DNA of 21,910 nucleotides from an uncultured Synechococcaceae cyanobacterium (GCA_902538695.1 CACBGC010000010.1:1-21910), one strand, 5' to 3'. Shown: positions 7,806 through 13,420, counted from the first letter of the stretch. Numbers and translations are program-made. Notes: generated from the letters alone by a model not told the origin.

Positions 7806-8390
7806 CTATAGCGCAGAAAAATATTCCTTACTACCTTTTGGGTCCTCTAACATTGTTTTCTCACCGGGGGTCCAGTTTGCTGGACACACTTCGTCGGGGT
7901 TTGCCGCAACGTATTGATAGCCTTGAAGAATCCTTAGTGTTTCATCAACATTTCTACCTACAGGAGCCTTGTTAACAGTCGTATGCATAACTACTCCTTC
8001 GGGATTGATAAGAAATAAACCTCTATCAGCCTCCCCATCATCATTTAGAACATTGTAAGCCTGGCAAATTTCTCTTTTTAAGTCAGAAACTAACGGATAG
8101 TTAATATCACCTATACCACCTTCATTTCTTGGGGTTTGTATCCAAGCCAAATGACAGTGCTTGCTATCAACTGATACACCAAGTATTTCCGTATTAAGTG
8201 CTGAGAAATCTTGGTATCTATCACTAAATGCTGTTATTTCAGTTGGACATACAAATGTAAAATCTAGTGGGTAAAAGAATAGAACAACCCATTTACCTCT
8301 TAGACCTGAAAGTGTAATCTCCTTAAACTCTTGATCATATACTGCTGTAGCACTAAAGTCTGGTGCTTCTTGGCCTACTTTTAAGCTCAT
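7806..8390 (-). CDS. Typical 2-Cys peroxiredoxin (AhpC/TSA family)
   Basis: This 194-residue protein reduces hydrogen peroxide and alkyl hydroperoxides using thioredoxin-type donors. The peroxidatic cysteine is in DFTFVCPTEI (about residue 49). The resolving cysteine is in DEVCPANW (about 168). The GGIGD loop and a C-terminal YF (EYFSAL) are both present; in other organisms this combination makes the enzyme sensitive to overoxidation. Length and motifs are those of cyanobacterial/plastid 2-Cys Prx. A purine-rich ribosome-binding site (AAAAGGA) lies about 10 bases before the ATG. A TATAAT -10 element sits at 8443-8448, with an inverted repeat near the expected transcript start. The coding sequence is visibly richer in G+C than its neighbours, consistent with a highly expressed gene. 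Confidence 0.95.
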   Translation of the reverse strand: MSLKVGQEAPDFSATAVYDQEFKEITLSGLRGKWVVLFFYPLDFTFVCPTEITAFSDRYQDFSALNTEILGVSVDSKHCHLAWIQTPRNEGGIGDINYPLVSDLKREICQAYNVLNDDGEADRGLFLINPEGVVMHTTVNKAPVGRNVDETLRILQGYQYVAANPDEVCPANWTPGEKTMLEDPKGSKEYFSAL

Positions 8391-8420
8391 GAAAAATTTG
8401 TCCTTTTTTAAATTATGTAT

Positions 8421-8472
8421 GGTCTGTTTGACCGTAATAAGTATTATAATTTTATTAATAATGAATTAGCAA
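8421..8472 (-). promoter_or_regulatory. Probable promoter and inverted repeat of the peroxiredoxin gene
   Basis: Read on the minus strand, TTGCTA (8467-8472) and TATAAT (8443-8448) are separated by 18 bases, acceptable for a housekeeping sigma-factor promoter. Just downstream lies the inverted repeat GGTC-TGTTT-GACC (8421-8433). It would fall within the first bases of the transcript and could be an operator or a short 5' hairpin. This is inferred from sequence only. Confidence 0.45.
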
Positions 8473-8488
8473 GTTTTTTTTTAATTCA

Positions 8489-8614
8489 ATGAGATGGCAT
8501 TATTCCTTTACTAGGAAATTTACAATTTTGAATCACAATAAACTTTTAAAAAATCTCAAAAAGGAGTTGATTAAATATCCCATTAACAGGCTTGACAATA
8601 AAAATTCGAATTAA
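8489..8614 (+). CDS. Possible 41-residue basic peptide
   Basis: An ATG at 8489 opens a 41-codon frame ending TAA at 8612-8614. The product (starting MRWHYSFTRKFTILNHNK) is basic, with no membrane segment or motif I recognise. It lies in the 302-base gap between the peroxiredoxin gene and the next small ORF, with no clear ribosome-binding site before it. Apart from this frame and the peroxiredoxin promoter I see nothing else in the gap. The composition looks more protein-like than most random AT-rich frames, but it could be chance. Confidence 0.3.
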   Translation: MRWHYSFTRKFTILNHNKLLKNLKKELIKYPINRLDNKNSN

Positions 8615-8692
8615 AAGAAATTTTATTTTATTTAAGATTCCTTGAAATTTAACTCTCTATAATTAGAAATATTCTTTTTAATATTTTTAATT

Positions 8693-8851
8693 ATGGCTAA
8701 ATATATTGAAAGATTAAAGGAAAAAGTTAAAATAAAAAAATTTGATTCTAATCAGCCGATTGGAGCTTGGATTTTCGTTGTAATTTTGAATATAGTAGGA
8801 TTTGCGGGTTATTTTTACTTAAAGGTAAATCATATACAACTAGGTAGTTAA
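8693..8851 (+). CDS. Small single-helix membrane protein, hypothetical
   Basis: This 52-residue ORF runs from the ATG at 8693 to the TAA at 8849-8851. A basic, amphipathic N-terminus (MAKYIERLKEKVKIKKFD) precedes one strong membrane helix (about residues 26-44, GAWIFVVILNIVGFAGYFY) and a short polar tail. It resembles in size and layout the many one-helix proteins of Prochlorococcus, but the ExxNGR chlorophyll-binding motif of high-light-inducible proteins is absent. I do not recognise the family. It is convergent with the next gene, five bases apart. Confidence 0.6.
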   Translation: MAKYIERLKEKVKIKKFDSNQPIGAWIFVVILNIVGFAGYFYLKVNHIQLGS

Positions 8852-8855
8852 AAAC

Positions 8856-9077
8856 TTATCTTATTTCCTTCTTAATTGATCGACAAAAATTTTTTAGTCT
8901 TTCATTCCTCGTTAAGTCAGGTAAAGTCCATATTGTTTCTGTCTCAGGGAATGGATCTTTGCTCCATTCTTTGAATTCTTCCATTATCGAAGCATTATTT
9001 AATTTTGATGTATACTTTTTTCGTTTTTTTAAATATTTTCTTATCACTGTAAGATTTGCCTTAATATATTCTCTCAT
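8856..9077 (-). CDS. Hypothetical basic soluble protein
   Basis: This 73-residue soluble protein has a strongly basic first third (YIKANLTVIRKYLKKRKKY) and a second half rich in Trp, Pro and acidic residues (EEFKEWSKDPFPETETIWTL). I do not recognise a family. I prefer this frame over an overlapping plus-strand frame (8959-9144). That frame is dominated by Phe, Ile and Leu and looks like an antisense shadow, whereas this one has a balanced soluble composition. It runs away from the neighbouring 56-residue gene on the same strand (start at 9311). Confidence 0.6.
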   Translation of the reverse strand: MREYIKANLTVIRKYLKKRKKYTSKLNNASIMEEFKEWSKDPFPETETIWTLPDLTRNERLKNFCRSIKKEIR

Positions 9078-9140
9078 AAAAAATAATTATTCTTATATTA
9101 ATTTATCATTTAGGAAGTTCTTATTTAAAGAAAAAATTAA

Positions 9141-9311
9141 TTAGACATTTTGAACTGCTTGAAAAAGTCCAAACGAATAACCTCCAATTAAGATCCAGCC
9201 AAGTACGCTTGATATTATTGTAGATCTTCTATTATGTCTTCTTAAAGCTGATTCAATCATTTCATTAACTTCATCTCTATTAAGGTAATCTTTCTTGGAG
9301 TTTTTTTTCAT
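9141..9311 (-). CDS. Small single-helix membrane protein, hypothetical
   Basis: This 56-residue ORF begins MKKNSKKDYLNRDEVNEMIE, a charged and probably helical cytoplasmic part. It continues with an arginine-rich stretch (ALRRHNRRS) and one membrane helix with glycines (about residues 32-52, TIISSVLGWILIGGYSFGLFQ). The positive patch before the helix predicts a cytoplasmic N-terminus. No family is recognised. It is the first gene on its strand after a 185-base divergent gap that contains an A/T-only inverted repeat at 9403-9431. Confidence 0.6.
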   Translation of the reverse strand: MKKNSKKDYLNRDEVNEMIESALRRHNRRSTIISSVLGWILIGGYSFGLFQAVQNV

Positions 9312-9402
9312 TTTTTTTCTTTTTACAATAAACGAATTTATAAGAAACTGAGCTTAAGATATTTTCATATAAGTAAAAGTTTTATTTTTGGTGATTTTAT
9401 AA

Positions 9403-9431
9403 ATATTTTTTATATTTAGCATAAAAAATAT
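9403..9431. repeat. A/T-only inverted repeat in a divergent gap
   Basis: The arms ATATTTTTTAT (9403-9413) and ATAAAAAATAT (9421-9431) are exact reverse complements with a seven-base loop ATTTAGC. It lies upstream of both flanking small genes (9141-9311 minus, 9497-9673 plus). It could be a weak terminator, a transcript hairpin or a binding site, but the low complexity makes a chance origin possible. Confidence 0.4.
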
Positions 9432-9496
9432 AATGAAATTTTTAAAATTATAATATAAAGTATTTGAATTGAGGATCATAGCTTTTTATACAAATA

Positions 9497-9673
9497 ATGA
9501 ATATTAATGATAAATCTGTTTTAGAAATGCTTAATAAACTTATTGCTATTAATAGGCTAAATAAAAGTCAAATTCTTCAAATGGTTAATTTAGTTTCAAT
9601 ATCAAATGATATCAATGATTTAAAGGATAACTTGAAATGGGAAAGTTCTAAATCATTTAATCAAAATATTTAA
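9497..9673 (+). CDS. Hypothetical small soluble protein
   Basis: This 58-residue ORF starts at the ATG at 9497. The product (MNINDKSVLEMLNKLIAINR...) has regularly spaced Leu/Ile residues in two predicted helices (about 6-35 and 38-50), suggesting an amphipathic helical hairpin. There is no membrane segment and no motif I recognise. It stands alone on the plus strand and is convergent with the small membrane protein gene ending at 9780. The gap between them holds a perfect palindrome, TTAATTAA-A-TTAATTAA, at 9734-9750. Confidence 0.5.
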   Translation: MNINDKSVLEMLNKLIAINRLNKSQILQMVNLVSISNDINDLKDNLKWESSKSFNQNI

Positions 9674-9779
9674 AAACATAAACTCATTTTTTGATAATAA
9701 TTAATTCTTGAAATTTACATAAGAGACAAATAGTTAATTAAATTAATTAAGAGTTTTATAAATAATTTATATAAGCTAT

Positions 9780-9953
9780 TCAAATAAATTTTTGATAGTA
9801 ATTTTCCTTATAAGAAACTTGCTCTTGATTACTATAATTAAGTGTTGTTTTCTTATCCTTGCTAAATGATTTAATTAATATTGTAGAAGTGATTATTATT
9901 ATTAGTATTATTAGTAAATCTCCAACAGTAATACCTCTCTCCTTTAGATTCAT
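9780..9953 (-). CDS. Small single-helix membrane protein, hypothetical
   Basis: This 57-residue ORF starts at the ATG at 9951-9953 and ends TGA at 9780-9782. The N-terminus MNLKERGITVGDLLIILIII leads straight into one membrane helix (about residues 9-28). A hydrophilic tail follows with several Lys, Tyr and Gln residues (SKDKKTTLNYSNQEQ). The ribosome-binding context is not obvious. It looks like a Prochlorococcus-specific one-helix protein; I cannot name its function. Confidence 0.6.
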   Translation of the reverse strand: MNLKERGITVGDLLIILIIIITSTILIKSFSKDKKTTLNYSNQEQVSYKENYYQKFI

Positions 9954-10115
9954 AATAAAACTTATATTTTGTTTAAATATAGCCTTTATTATTTAATAAA
10001 CTAACATTTTTTACAAACTTGCTAAAAACACATATGAAGGAAATATAAAAAGAATATAAAAATATTGAGACTATAACCTTTTAAGTCATATAAAAAAAAT
10101 AGATAAATTTACTAT

Positions 10116-10295
10116 ATGAAAGTCAAAAAAAAAATTAGGAGTTCTAACACTCCATATTTTTTCTCTAAAGAGATGATTATCACAAAAAAATCACTTAACG
10201 AAAATCAACTCAAATTTACTTATCAAAAACAGTTAATCTCAGATTTAGATAATAAGCACAAGGAATGGTCAAAATCGATTAACAGTAAATTTTAA
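10116..10295 (+). CDS. Hypothetical small basic protein
   Basis: This 59-residue ORF has its ATG at 10116 and TAA at 10293-10295. The product is soluble and rich in Lys, Ser and Asn (start MKVKKKIRSSNTPYFFSKEM; later LDNKHKEWSKSINSKF). No domain is recognised. Its last four bases, TTAA, are shared with the stop codon of the convergent small gene at 10292-10444. That tight arrangement argues weakly that both frames are maintained. Confidence 0.5.
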   Translation: MKVKKKIRSSNTPYFFSKEMIITKKSLNENQLKFTYQKQLISDLDNKHKEWSKSINSKF

Positions 10296-10444
10296 AAGCT
10301 TTCGTTGATTATATTTAAAAGTTTATTTCTTTTAATTGAATTTTTTTCTTCCCAATTAAGTGTTACTTCATCACTAATGATAGGTTTTGCTTCATAAGCT
10401 AGATACCAAAGAATAAATCCGACAGGAAATAATAAAATATGCAT
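10292..10444 (-). CDS. Hypothetical 50-residue membrane-anchored protein
   Basis: This ORF runs from the ATG at 10442-10444 to the TAA at 10292-10294. The N-terminus is a membrane anchor or uncleaved signal (MHILLFPVGFILWYLAYEAK). A short soluble part with acidic and basic residues follows. No family is recognised. Its 5' end points towards the promoter region of the ribbon-helix-helix gene, so the two are divergent with about 76 bases between starts. The operator-like repeats at 10474-10506 could regulate both. Confidence 0.5.
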   Translation of the reverse strand: MHILLFPVGFILWYLAYEAKPIISDEVTLNWEEKNSIKRNKLLNIINESF

Positions 10445-10473
10445 AGCAAAATTAGTTGACTTAAATCAAATAT

Positions 10474-10484
10474 AGTGCAACACT
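10474..10484. promoter_or_regulatory. Operator-like element A (AGTGCAACACT)
   Basis: This is an imperfect inverted repeat, AGTG-CA-ACACT, immediately upstream of a TATAAT -10 box (10485-10490). It matches the elements at 10496 and 10889 in 9 of 11 bases. Its start is 22 bases (two helical turns) from the start of element B, as expected for cooperative binding on one DNA face. Confidence 0.5.
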
Positions 10485-10490
10485 TATAAT
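10485..10490 (+). promoter_or_regulatory. -10 box of the ribbon-helix-helix gene
   Basis: A consensus TATAAT sits 30 bases before the ATG at 10521 and is bracketed by operator-like elements A and B. A TTGACT at 10456-10461 is 23 bases away, too far for a standard -35 box, so the promoter may rely on the -10 box alone or on an activator. Confidence 0.5.
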
Positions 10491-10495
10491 GTGCA

Positions 10496-10506
10496 AGTGT
10501 CACACT
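10496..10506. promoter_or_regulatory. Operator-like element B (AGTGTCACACT)
   Basis: This near-perfect palindrome (AGTGT-C-ACACT) lies just downstream of the -10 box, over the expected transcription start and 14 bases before the start codon. Its 11-base core is identical to element C after the gene. A protein bound here would block transcription. Confidence 0.6.
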
Positions 10507-10520
10507 AATTTTTTTATATT

Positions 10521-10886
10521 ATGCCCTCGCCGAGGAAAAGAATTGGTTTTTTGCCAAGTGAAGAAGTTCATGAAATTATTGAAAAATTGTGCACAGCTAA
10601 TGAGTTTAGTCAGTCAAAAGTCACAGGTTTATTGGTTGAGGAAGCGTTAAGGTCTCGAGGAGTGTTAAATGAATCTTATGTCCAAAATCATAATAATGAT
10701 AGAGATTTTATAAACTTTTCTTTTGATCACGAAACATTTTCTGAAAATAATAGTTCTTCACTTAATGTGGACGAATATGCCGTTAATAAAAAAGTATTAT
10801 CTGATGATATCAAAATGATGCATGAATTTATCGAGTTTAAGTATTTTAAGAAAGTTATGAAGCGAAATAACAACATTATTGAATAA
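10521..10886 (+). CDS. Ribbon-helix-helix (CopG-like) DNA-binding protein, probable
   Basis: This 121-residue protein has an N-terminal segment that fits a ribbon-helix-helix fold: a basic beta strand (RKRIGFLP, residues 5-12), helix A (SEEVHEIIEKLCTAN), a turn (EFSQSK), and helix B (VTGLLVEEALRSRGVL, to about 49). The remaining 70 residues are acidic and Asn-rich with a basic end, without a recognised domain. RHH proteins bind DNA as dimers through the strand and often repress their own promoter. In this case matching AGTGNNACACT elements flank the -10 box and recur directly after the stop codon. No toxin gene follows, so a toxin-antitoxin role is not supported. Autoregulation is inferred. 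Confidence 0.65.
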   Translation: MPSPRKRIGFLPSEEVHEIIEKLCTANEFSQSKVTGLLVEEALRSRGVLNESYVQNHNNDRDFINFSFDHETFSENNSSSLNVDEYAVNKKVLSDDIKMMHEFIEFKYFKKVMKRNNNIIE

Positions 10887-10888
10887 AT

Positions 10889-10899
10889 AGTGTCACACT
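10889..10899. promoter_or_regulatory. Operator-like element C (AGTGTCACACT)
   Basis: The core is identical to element B and is embedded in a 15-base palindrome ATAGTGT-C-ACACTAT (10887-10901). It begins at the base after the TAA stop of the RHH gene. With elements A and B it brackets the gene, suggesting looping, a second regulated transcript downstream, or a remnant of a duplicated control region. Confidence 0.55.
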
Positions 10900-10953
10900 A
10901 TTAATGTTTATATAAGAATGCTTTTCAATGGAATTTAGAAATTAAACAGAGAT

Positions 10954-11061
10954 AAATATTTTTTAATATTTCTAATCAATTTCTTAAAGATCCAATATAA
11001 ATTGAATCTTTAAAAATTAAGCGGACTAAATCCTCGTGGAGATATGAACCTTAGCCCGCTT
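10954..11061. ncRNA. Three tandem inverted repeats: candidate structured RNA or terminator region
   Basis: The gap between the RHH gene and the next ORF (10887-11150) contains three consecutive hairpins. The first is AAATATT-TTTT-AATATTT (10954-10971). The second is 13-base arms at 10984-10996 and 11001-11013 with a single mismatch and loop ATAA. The third is 11-base arms AAGCGGACTAA (11019-11029) and TTAGCCCGCTT (11051-11061) with one mismatch. The loop of the third holds a smaller TCC-TCGT-GGA hairpin. The third is strikingly G+C-rich for this AT-rich sequence. Read on the minus strand it is followed by a T-rich run, as in a terminator. No known RNA family was recognised. The strand of any transcript is undetermined. 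Confidence 0.45.
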
Positions 11062-11150
11062 TAAAAAAATAGCAATAAAAAAAAATAAATACAATAAGTA
11101 TGTAAATTTACTTTTGATTTAAAATTGGATTATAAAAACTCTAAATATAA

Positions 11151-11303
11151 ATGGCAGTAAGTGAATTAAATGAAGATACACAGGATCAAATATGTGATCT
11201 TCTTGAAAATCTTCAGCAAATGGAGAAACTTAAAAATAAAGATATACGAATTTTGTTTGATAAGGTAGTAAGAAAATATGGAGGAAAAATAGTAAATAAA
11301 TGA
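11151..11303 (+). CDS. Hypothetical 50-residue acidic/helical peptide coupled to the thioredoxin-like gene
   Basis: This ORF runs from the ATG at 11151 to the TGA at 11301-11303 and overlaps the following ATG in an ATGA motif. The product starts MAVSELNEDTQDQICDLLEN and is predicted helical, with heptad-like Leu/Ile spacing. The second half is basic (KDIRILFDKVVRKYGGKIVNK). It contains a single cysteine (C15). No family is recognised. The four-base overlap indicates translational coupling, so it may act with, or set the expression of, the thioredoxin-like protein. Confidence 0.6.
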   Translation: MAVSELNEDTQDQICDLLENLQQMEKLKNKDIRILFDKVVRKYGGKIVNK

Positions 11304-11689
11304 AACACCTATTAATCCCACTATTAGTTTTGCTTCCTTTCTCAAATGTTATAAATAGCTCCCACTTAAATAATCAGAGAGAACTTATAGTCACCTCAGA
11401 AAGCACTAGGGAATCAATCGAGTTGGCAAAATACCTCAAAGATAATGGTGTAGTTAAATATTCAGCATATTGGTGTCCTAATTGCCTTAATCAAAGTGAA
11501 TTATTTGGTAAGCAAGCTTATAGAGAACTTAATGTGGTTGAATGTGCAAGAGATGGCATAAACAGTCAAACTCAGTTATGTATTGATAAAAAAATTAAAG
11601 GGTTTCCCACGTGGGAAATAAATGGAAAACTAATTTTAGGTGTACTTTCACTAAAAGAGTTATCAAAGTTGACTGGATTTAAGAATTAA
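11300..11689 (+). CDS. Secreted thioredoxin-like protein resembling the VKOR-fused Trx domain
   Basis: This 129-residue protein has an N-terminal signal or anchor (MKHLLIPLLVLLPFSNVIN). A thioredoxin-like domain (about 40-127) follows, with active site YWCPNC (about 57-62), a cis-proline region GFPTWEING, and two further cysteines (VVECARDG and TQLCIDK). This four-cysteine arrangement is that of the domain fused to the C-terminus of cyanobacterial VKOR, which relays electrons during disulfide-bond formation outside the cytoplasm. Here the domain stands alone, with no VKOR in the window. It is probably active in the periplasm or thylakoid lumen; whether it oxidises or reduces partners cannot be told. 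The start is the ATG overlapping the upstream small ORF. Confidence 0.82.
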   Translation: MKHLLIPLLVLLPFSNVINSSHLNNQRELIVTSESTRESIELAKYLKDNGVVKYSAYWCPNCLNQSELFGKQAYRELNVVECARDGINSQTQLCIDKKIKGFPTWEINGKLILGVLSLKELSKLTGFKN

Positions 11690-11712
11690 GAAAAATGTAA
11701 GATGATTAATGG

Positions 11713-11862
11713 CTAGATATTAAAGGTTATTTCTTGAGTACCTTTCATACATCCTCCAGTTGGATAGTTAATTACTTTTTTTGATATTAATCCAATACTT
11801 ATAGCAACTATTCCAATACCAAATAAAGCTCTTGATCTTTTGCTTGTGATGAGATATTTCAT
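11713..11862 (-). CDS. Hypothetical 49-residue single-helix protein
   Basis: This ORF runs from the ATG at 11860-11862 to the TAG at 11713-11715, convergent with the thioredoxin-like gene 23 bases away. A basic N-terminus (MKYLITSKRSRAL) precedes one glycine-containing membrane helix (about 13-28, LFGIGIVAISIGLISK). The short tail has NYPTGGCMKG and a single cysteine. No family is recognised. The 224 bases upstream, to 12086, are AT-rich with nothing I can support. Confidence 0.5.
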   Translation of the reverse strand: MKYLITSKRSRALFGIGIVAISIGLISKKVINYPTGGCMKGTQEITFNI

Positions 11863-12086
11863 TGGGTATTTATTAAGTAATAAATAGTATGGATTATTAA
11901 ATTATAACAATTATTTTTTTGTTAAAAAAAACAAGTAAACCTAAATCTATAATTTTTTAAAAAAAGTTTTAGCTATTAGTTATCTAGAAAATCCTTAATC
12001 AATAAATGCTTATTTATCTTTTTTTCATTATTTTTCGTTTGTATTTGACAGTCTTTTTATAATTAAAATGAGAATTTTATTTTTTT

Positions 12087-12218
12087 ATGAAAAATAAAGA
12101 ATTTAATGTGACTCAAGGAATGGCTTTGTTACTTTTGAAGCCATTAAATTTACCCGCTAACTACGTCCTAAATCTCATAATTTATATAACTAATCCTAGT
12201 AATAATATTGGATACTAA
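12087..12218 (+). CDS. Hypothetical 43-residue peptide
   Basis: This ORF runs from the ATG at 12087 to the TAA at 12216-12218, with a TATAAT at 12058-12063 that could be its -10 box. The product (MKNKEFNVTQGMALLLLKPL...) has a moderately hydrophobic middle (ALLLLKPLNLPANYVLNLIIYI) that could lie on a membrane surface. Its stop shares four bases (CTAA) with the convergent DUF1651-like gene. No family is recognised; it is too short to be sure. Confidence 0.42.
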   Translation: MKNKEFNVTQGMALLLLKPLNLPANYVLNLIIYITNPSNNIGY

Positions 12219-12466
12219 TAGTCTTCCCAAACTGGTTTGGTTCTCCTCCAACCTTGAGCGATTAACTTTCTCCATTCATCTCTAGCTTTATCAACTTTAA
12301 GTTCTTCTCTGGTTGTCATAAGAGGTGGTTCTTTTCCTAAAACACCAATAATTCTTCCAGAGTCAATAAACATATATTCAAAAAATTTATCTTTATTTTG
12401 ATTATTCTTTGAAAACCTTTTAACCCTTGATCGATACGAATTTATAAGCCAATAATTTTCTGTCAA
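12215..12466 (-). CDS. DUF1651-like protein
   Basis: This 83-residue soluble protein fits, as far as I recall, the DUF1651 family, which is abundant in Prochlorococcus and marine Synechococcus. It has an early W (NYWLIN), a middle FEYMFIDSGRIIGVLGKEPPLM, and the C-terminal pattern LK-x(3)-AR-x-x-W-x-x-L-x-x-x-GW-x-x-x-x-P-x-W. No function is known for the family. It follows clpS on the same strand with an 11-base gap and is probably in the same transcript. The last four bases overlap the convergent 43-residue ORF. Confidence 0.65.
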   Translation of the reverse strand: MTENYWLINSYRSRVKRFSKNNQNKDKFFEYMFIDSGRIIGVLGKEPPLMTTREELKVDKARDEWRKLIAQGWRRTKPVWEDY

Positions 12467-12477
12467 TCTTACTTATT

Positions 12478-12765
12478 TTATGTTTTCTCAATTGGAGCCA
12501 TTGTTAATCCTTTGCTGAATAGTTGCTCATGATATAGCTCTGCTTGTTCAAGATTACCTCTCCATACCTCTGCAGATCCTGTCTTGTCAACTTTAATGGT
12601 TAGATCCCATGCCCTTTGTTCACTCATGCTTGGAATTATTGTTAGAAGACAATTTGCGACATGCTTAAAAGTATTAAAATTGTCATCAAGGACTATAACT
12701 CTTGCTTCTTGATATTTTGCTTTAGATTTTTTTGGATCTAAGACTGTGTCGAGTGAATTAACCAT
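12478..12765 (-). CDS. clpS: ATP-dependent Clp protease adaptor ClpS
   Basis: This 95-residue adaptor delivers N-degron substrates to the ClpC/ClpP protease. Seen in the sequence are VIVLDDNFNTFKHVANCLL (about 23-41), the equivalent of the substrate-pocket entry (N/D-D-x-x-x-T-x-x-x-V), WDLTIKVDKTGSAEVWRGNLEQAELYHEQL, and the C-terminal GLTMAPIEK. These match cyanobacterial ClpS1. The N-terminal extension is short and charged. It precedes the DUF1651-like gene on the minus strand and lies about 70 bases after tRNA-Met. Confidence 0.93.
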   Translation of the reverse strand: MVNSLDTVLDPKKSKAKYQEARVIVLDDNFNTFKHVANCLLTIIPSMSEQRAWDLTIKVDKTGSAEVWRGNLEQAELYHEQLFSKGLTMAPIEKT

Positions 12766-12832
12766 TATTGTCTTTTATAGTTTAATTAAATTAAAATTAC
12801 ACCTATATTCTTCAATTTAAAGGTATTGAAAA

Positions 12833-12906
<74 letters not shown>

Positions 12907-12935
12907 ATGGGAATATTGTAAGGCATTGGTTGTAC

Positions 12936-13418
12936 TTAATTACCATTTTGAAAATTTATTTGTTTGTGGGCCTCATAAATAGCAATTCCGCATGCTACAG
13001 AAAGGTTTAGACTTCTAACACCTTTTTGATCATTGTTTCCAGTCTGTATATTCGGCATAAATATTGATATTAAAAAGTCGCTTTTATCAATAATGGAATC
13101 GGGTAATCCTAAATCTTCTCTCCCAAATAGCAAAATATCATCTTGCTTAAATTTAAAATCCTTCAAATATAATCCATTTTTTTTACTAAAAGAGATTATT
13201 CTTTTTGTTGATTTTGAATCTAAAAATTTTTCAAAATTCTCATACTGATTAACAGTGACTAGTGGCCAATAGTCTAATCCTGCTCTTTTTAAATATTTAT
13301 CTTCTAGCTTAAAACCCAAGGGCTCTATAAGATTTAAAGGTATATTAAATGCAGCACATGATCTGGCAATATTACCAGTATTTTGTGGGATTCTGGGTTC
13401 AAAAAGAGCGACTTCCAA
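12936..13418 (-). CDS. trmL: tRNA (cytidine/uridine-34-2'-O)-methyltransferase, TrmL/YibK family
   Basis: This 160-residue SPOUT-class methyltransferase shows all three knot motifs: PRIPQNTGNIARSCAA (about 9-24), LLFGREDLGLP (about 96-106), and the SAM-binding RSLNLSVACGIAIYEAHKQ near the C-terminus. Length equals that of E. coli TrmL, which methylates the wobble base of tRNA-Leu. It ends 29 bases before tRNA-Met and begins two bases after the cobU stop. cobU, trmL and possibly the tRNA therefore share a transcript. Confidence 0.92.
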   Translation of the reverse strand: MEVALFEPRIPQNTGNIARSCAAFNIPLNLIEPLGFKLEDKYLKRAGLDYWPLVTVNQYENFEKFLDSKSTKRIISFSKKNGLYLKDFKFKQDDILLFGREDLGLPDSIIDKSDFLISIFMPNIQTGNNDQKGVRSLNLSVACGIAIYEAHKQINFQNGN

Positions 13419-13420
13419 TT

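Noticed and set aside
7870..7885. GTCCAG-TTTG-CTGGAC hairpin within the peroxiredoxin gene
   Set aside because: It is short and inside a conserved coding segment around the resolving-cysteine motif; nothing indicates a separate role.
7691..7975. Plus-strand 94-codon frame across the end of the membrane protein gene and the peroxiredoxin gene
   Set aside because: Most of it is antisense to the well-supported peroxiredoxin gene and no feature supports it.
8959..9144. Plus-strand 61-codon frame rich in Phe, Ile and Tyr
   Set aside because: It overlaps the more protein-like minus-strand frames at 8856-9077 and 9141-9311, and its composition is that of reverse-strand AT-rich DNA.
9734..9750. Palindrome TTAATTAA-A-TTAATTAA as a regulatory site
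   Set aside because: It lies between convergent genes in A/T-only sequence; without conservation data it is indistinguishable from chance.
10521..10886. RHH gene as the antitoxin of a toxin-antitoxin pair
   Set aside because: No compact toxin-like gene overlaps or follows it; the next 260 bases hold hairpins and no ORF.
11019..11061. Glutamine (glnA / Downstream-peptide) riboswitch before the small ORF at 11151
   Set aside because: A hairpin ahead of a short peptide gene suggested it, but the conserved GGA-x-GGAAGUAGG-type core I associate with those RNAs is not present on either strand.
12045..12063. TTGACA plus TATAAT as a complete promoter
   Set aside because: The two boxes are only seven bases apart, far too close for a -35/-10 pair; at most the TATAAT is used.
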